From NCBI RefSeq assembly GCF_036785885.1, contig NC_092323.1:3450501-3514500 (forward strand): DNA of 64,000 nucleotides, given 5' to 3'. The stretch comes from Coffea arabica (lineage: Eukaryota > Streptophyta > Magnoliopsida > Gentianales > Rubiaceae). The translations under genes were made by a program, and so were the position numbers. Positions within the stretch are counted from its first letter, which is position 1, and the number at the start of each line of letters is the position of its first letter. The notes under the pieces are model-generated. The model was given only the letters and a program-made list of their open reading frames with translations, did no database searches and was not told the DNA's origin. Positions 59,682-64,000 of the stretch are shown piece after piece.

Positions 59682-61927
59682 GTGTTCATTCCATTATTCA
59701 TGTGTCATTAATCGTTATTTGATACTAATACTATTGTTATTCATACCCTGGATATGTTGATTTCACCATAAAACTACTGTACATTGATTGCAATCACATT
59801 AAAAAATTAATCATATTAGAAAATTGTACTAATTATTCCATTTAAATGCATATTATTATCTTAGATAGTGTCCAATATTGTGCTCCCTTTCCAAGTTCCA
59901 GATTAATGGTTTAGAATAATGCGGTTGACCTCTAAAGGAAATGCAAATAAGTTAGATCATAACAAAATAACTTACTTACAAAGTGAGATTTTACAGTGCA
60001 ACATACTAGTGATGAGGGAGGCCAATATTGAGATTTTTTTTTGTCGTCTCTTTTACAAAGTTAAGAATTGATACTAAATTTCTTCTCTAAATAAAATAAA
60101 TTGTGAAGATATTGATGGTATTTCTGGGGAATTTAAAAAAAAATCTATTGATATCGACACCAGAGCTAAAAAGAAAAGGTCATGTATGAGAAAATTGGTA
60201 ATTATCTGTTAGGTACAAGCGATACGATAAGTGCTTTCAAAGGGAGAAAAAACAAAAGAAATGTTAATTTTTTTTTCCCTTGAAGCTAAATAGAAATGTT
60301 ACTTTGGTACAATTAAGACCAAGGCCCAAAGTTTCCCAAAAAAAATTTTAAGAGCAAGGCCCGTATTTTCATTACAATTTATCGCCCCGATGATACTTCC
60401 GGGACATTCAGATTCAATAAAAGTGGAACCGCACAATGATCATTGTGAAACCCTTCTCTCTCTCTTTTTTTCCTTAATTTATTGAGTAAGTTATCACGGC
60501 CTTCTTCTGCTGTAAAATTGTTTTAAATGCTTTTAAATGATAGGGGATTTTATGACCCTTGAATAAACTATAAGGAGATTTTCTATAATTTACACCAGAA
60601 GAAAACTAACAAGTGAGTCCAAGACCCCTGCCTTTTTTTCCCAAAACAAAAAAGGGGCTTCCCCCTCCAAGACCAGGGGTGTGTGAACTGGGCTAAAGCA
60701 AACAGCTGGACTTTGATGGTAAATTTTCTTTTTTTTTTTGGGAAAACATTCTCAAAACAATCAAGAAATACTCGTTTGACAGCAAAATGTACAAGTGGTT
60801 TTCTTCGTTTAATTAAATTTTTTTTAATGAAAACTCAAAAGCATTCTCTATTTATTTAATTAAATATTTACTAAGCCATACACTTTCATGATTAAACTTT
60901 TTTTTTTGTTTTAGGTTTTCGTGATTAAACTTCTTCTCTGTTGTAATGATTGTCTTTTCAAAATCCTCCTCATAGTACCCATATTCGGAAAAGGTTAGAT
61001 TATTTTCCATTATTGCTAGCTGTACTATTACATTGCTGTTTCGTTATAGCTATTATTAGTGACTTGTCAAATGATGTGTAGTTTTAACTTTAATAAATTC
61101 GATTTCATTATAATAAATATACAAACTAACCTAAAAGCAATATATTATGATCATCCAAAATACCCGAAAGAATATAAAACACACGCACACACATATATAT
61201 TTATGTATATTGTCCCTGTTGAAGACTTAATTTTCTGAAAGGCCCCTTCATTCAAATTGATTTCTACTTTTACCCCCCTGTCCACATGAGTTATTTGCAT
61301 TGGCCAATTGTTCGTGCTCTTGTAGGGATGAGGGGCATCTAAACTACAATTGCAATTGTCGAATGGAGCCCATGCTTTGCGCTGGGTCTTTTTTCCCCCC
61401 TCTTTTTTTGCCTTATAACGCAATAGTATTTTTGAGTTTTGTCCAGAAGTACATGTCAGATTGTTGTTGTTTCTACTTTCTACACCATTGTGCATGTATG
61501 CATTACCGGTGTTTATGTGCACGTTACCATTTTGGTTCTAACATCACGCTCTGCATTTAAGGTAGCTACACATAGATTGCTATATATGTTTAGAATTTAG
61601 AAGAGATTGAGATTTTTATACAATTGTATGGTGCAATTGAAATTGGCAATAATGAAAGCTTCTAAACCTTTTAAAAGTATCGTAAGATGTTAAATTCGGC
61701 TAAAGCAGCAATCAAATAAAGGGAGGCTCCTTTAAAGATTTATGCATATATTTGGAAATGTTTGGATAGTAGATTATTTTTGGATATTTTTTTATTAAAA
61801 AAATAACGTAACATTTTTTTATACATGTATTACCATTACATGCGTCACCAATGTATCAGCACTTACTTAGGATGTGGTATGCCATGTGAATTCGACATAT
61901 AATTCATCAATTACAGCTAAATTATAC
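59682..61927. other. Intergenic, no gene seen
   Basis: AT-rich DNA between the two MITE copies. A possible lone end of the 12.4-kb MITE family lies near 61758. Open frames at 61151-61560 have no family resemblance. Confidence 0.5.
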
Positions 61928-61930
61928 TTA

Positions 61931-62187
61931 AGGTGCGTTTGATAAAATTGAAATATGAATCCATAAGTTATTGAATTGTTAAGTATTAAATCTAATACAT
62001 TTGAGTGTATATTACATTCCGTGATAAATGAATAGCTTATCACTGAATTTTGAGAGTAAATTTTGCATAAAAAATTCGTTGCCACTTAATTAATTCAGAT
62101 GTTCAATTTTTGTTATCAAACGATTTGAATATGTTAAAATCTAAATCTATTAAATTTAAGTGCTGAACTAGGTTATCAAACAGAACA
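61931..62187 (+). mobile_element. Tourist-like MITE (PIF/Harbinger type), copy 2
   Basis: TTA at 61928-61930 and 62188-62190. It starts AGGTGCGTTTGATAA and ends ttatcaaacagaaca. Internal blocks such as cacttaattaattcagat and ttaaatttaagtg are shared with copy 1. Confidence 0.82.
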
Positions 62188-62190
62188 TTA

Positions 62191-63058
62191 GTCAAATAAA
62201 TACTTACATAAAATTAGACTAAATTTGCCACGTTTGAGATTTAAACTCAAGACCCGATCAACATATATATAGATATGTATATTACTTTTTAAGGTATGAA
62301 AACTAACTTTTAGGGAAAGATATTCGAATCAATGTGCTGAATAACGGCATTGCTTTGTCATGCACAACGTTTTTCTTTAAACCTATAGTTGATGTGTACG
62401 TATCATTCACTTTTGTTATTGAACTATGAATTGTTGCTCTGGTAGACGAACAATGGACCCTCGTACGCAACGACGCGAGTCAAGAGGTAGAAAGTATTTT
62501 GTTTTGTCTGCCCAAATCCCAGCCGTATTCTTATCCCGCACCAATGCTGAATATGAAAAAAAGGAGCCAATCCTCCGCAAGCAACCTCCCGAAGTTAATA
62601 AATTTTGAGACACCGAAGAGATATCCCATCTGTTTTAGATTTGGATGATGCCAAACAATCAATCAACGGAGAATATTATTATTAGCCTGTTAATTTCATG
62701 CAGAGACGTGAATCAAGATAACACCATTTGTTATGTTTTGGGGCGGTGGGGGTGGTTGAGGTGGCTAAATCAAGCAGGCATTTTGGGCTCCTGTCCCTTC
62801 CAATATCCATCCCAACTTCGATACATCTTTTTCATCGCGAAAGAGAAAGAGAGATGTGAGTGCCGAATCTACCATGTGCATCCAAAACCCATCTACTCAG
62901 GCTTGGTGACCTCTGCCTGGTGGTTCCACTCAATTAATTCTTCCCGCTTTATCATTTGGCTATTTACATTCTCATGCTTTCATTTCATGTCTCCGACGAG
63001 GCTTAGCTACCAATTAGTCTCACCTTCTAAATACTACCAAACAAACGGGGGAAAAAAT
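62191..63058. other. Intergenic, no gene seen
   Basis: A 177-codon open frame starts at 62645 on plus but runs into the foldback arm and shows no domain; it is not called as a gene. Confidence 0.5.
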
Positions 63059-63450
63059 CGCAACGGATCTTCTGTTTCATATCCTGTGTCACTCTCTGTT
63101 CCACGTTTTATTATATTACTATTTCTCCTATATAAACATCATATTTTAGTTTTTTTTTGTTTTCTTAAGATTCAATAACTATTAATTGAATAAAAAATAA
63201 ATACAGCAGCTTAAAAAAAGCAATATATAATAGAAAATTAAAAAATACAGTAGAACATTCTTAAAAAATCTCATTTTTTATGCATTTTGATTTTTTGAGT
63301 TTGTTAAATTTTGTGTATAACTCAATTAATAGTTATTGAATCTTAAGGAAAAAAAAAAACTAAAACATGATGTTTATGTAGAAAAAATAGCAATATAATA
63401 AAAAGTGGGACAGAGAGTGGCACAGGGTGTGGGATAGAAGATCTGTTGCG
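63059..63450. mobile_element. Foldback / long-TIR MITE, 392 bp
   Basis: The left arm (about 63059-63190) and right arm (about 63320-63450) are inverted copies of about 130 bp at roughly 85% identity. Both ends start CGCAAC(G/A)GATCTTCT. Short A-rich flanks (gaaaaaat and gaaaaaaat) may be the target duplication. The single strand would form a large hairpin with a loop of about 130 bases. Confidence 0.8.
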
Positions 63451-64000
63451 GAAAAAAATCCCCTTTTTTTTTTTCCCTGGGTACAAATAAACAGAGAGAG
63501 TTTTCTCCTCCATAATTGTCAGGCAGAAATGTTGGTCCAAAAGAAATAGGCTTTCATTCCATGGAAGCATTTTTTTGCTCATGTGATCCATCACGAACTA
63601 GCAAATTTGCCCGTGTGATCCATTTGTTTCCTTCAGTAAAATCTCCTTTTTTTTTTTCCCTTCTGGAATTTATTCTGTTGATCATGAGTTAACGGAATTC
63701 ATCCTGGGTGGGTTCTTCATGATTATTCGCAAATGAGAAGGAAAATGGAAATGTCAAAAGGTCGCACAACTAGGTAGGTTAATACGATTCCTTGCTCGTC
63801 TAATGGAAGACCATGCTCATCGCGTCGATCCCAAATGCTATGTCTAAAAGTTTTTCCTGTTCTTTGTTTCCTTGCAAGTATTTAACGAAAAATAAATAAA
63901 TGCACGACAGACCCCAGCATTATATCCTGGAAGAAAAAAAAAGAGGAAAGAAAAAAAAAATGAATAGAAGAGCTTTATTGCTGTTCCATTGCTTTTCCCC
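63451..64000. other. Right edge of the window, no gene seen
   Basis: No open frame of interest and no repeat with borders. Any gene that begins past 64000 is not visible. Confidence 0.5.

Noticed and set aside
62645-63178. 177-codon open frame on plus
   Set aside because: Composition is irregular, no domain is seen, and its end lies within an arm of the foldback element.

Overview
This window is nuclear DNA of a flowering plant, almost certainly a eudicot. Its genes have GT-AG introns, the intergenic DNA is AT-rich, there are long microsatellites and plant MITEs and SINEs, and the seven recognisable proteins belong to plant families. The spacing and repeat types would suit an asterid such as coffee (Rubiaceae), but that is a guess. 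There are no operons, CRISPR arrays, rRNA genes or bacterial features.

Seven protein-coding genes can be supported, six of them on the minus strand. VPS29, the retromer subunit, is at 1.0-3.4 kb. A PBL34/35/36-type receptor-like cytoplasmic kinase is at 6.0-10.7 kb. A class I HD-Zip transcription factor is at 17.7-18.8 kb. A glutaredoxin-fold protein with a C-terminal cysteine-pair domain, the only plus-strand gene, is at 29.6-31.0 kb. A BPA1-like RRM protein is at 35.6-38.3 kb. A PRE-type atypical bHLH is at 42.0-42.7 kb. A complete ABCB19-type ABC transporter with 10 coding exons and 1250 residues is at 50.6-58.3 kb. Exon coordinates were derived by hand from splice sites and reading phase; every model closes in frame from ATG to stop.

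The space between genes is a record of small insertions with readable boundaries. It holds a 1749-bp Mutator-like element with 82-83 bp inverted ends and a perfect 9-bp target duplication. It also holds hAT-like non-autonomous elements, one with a perfect 8-bp duplication, and two opposite-facing copies of one Tourist-like MITE with TTA duplications. A foldback element lies near the right edge. Several tRNA-derived SINEs or truncated SINE tails are bounded by 10-17 bp duplications. Some inserts are only 22-37 bp, hardly more than a poly(A) tail between duplications.

The genes do not form a pathway cluster. VPS29 acts in endosomal sorting, the RLCK in signalling at the plasma membrane, and the BPA1-like protein belongs to a family tied to ACD11 and cell-death control. 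PRE-type bHLHs and ABCB19 both touch brassinosteroid and auxin physiology, but their proximity may be chance. I saw no clearly unknown protein system. The most unusual signals are the micro-retroposon footprints, the internally repeated Mutator-like element, a duplicated splice donor upstream of the RLCK, overlapping uORFs before ABCB19 and a 30-nt G run in an intron.
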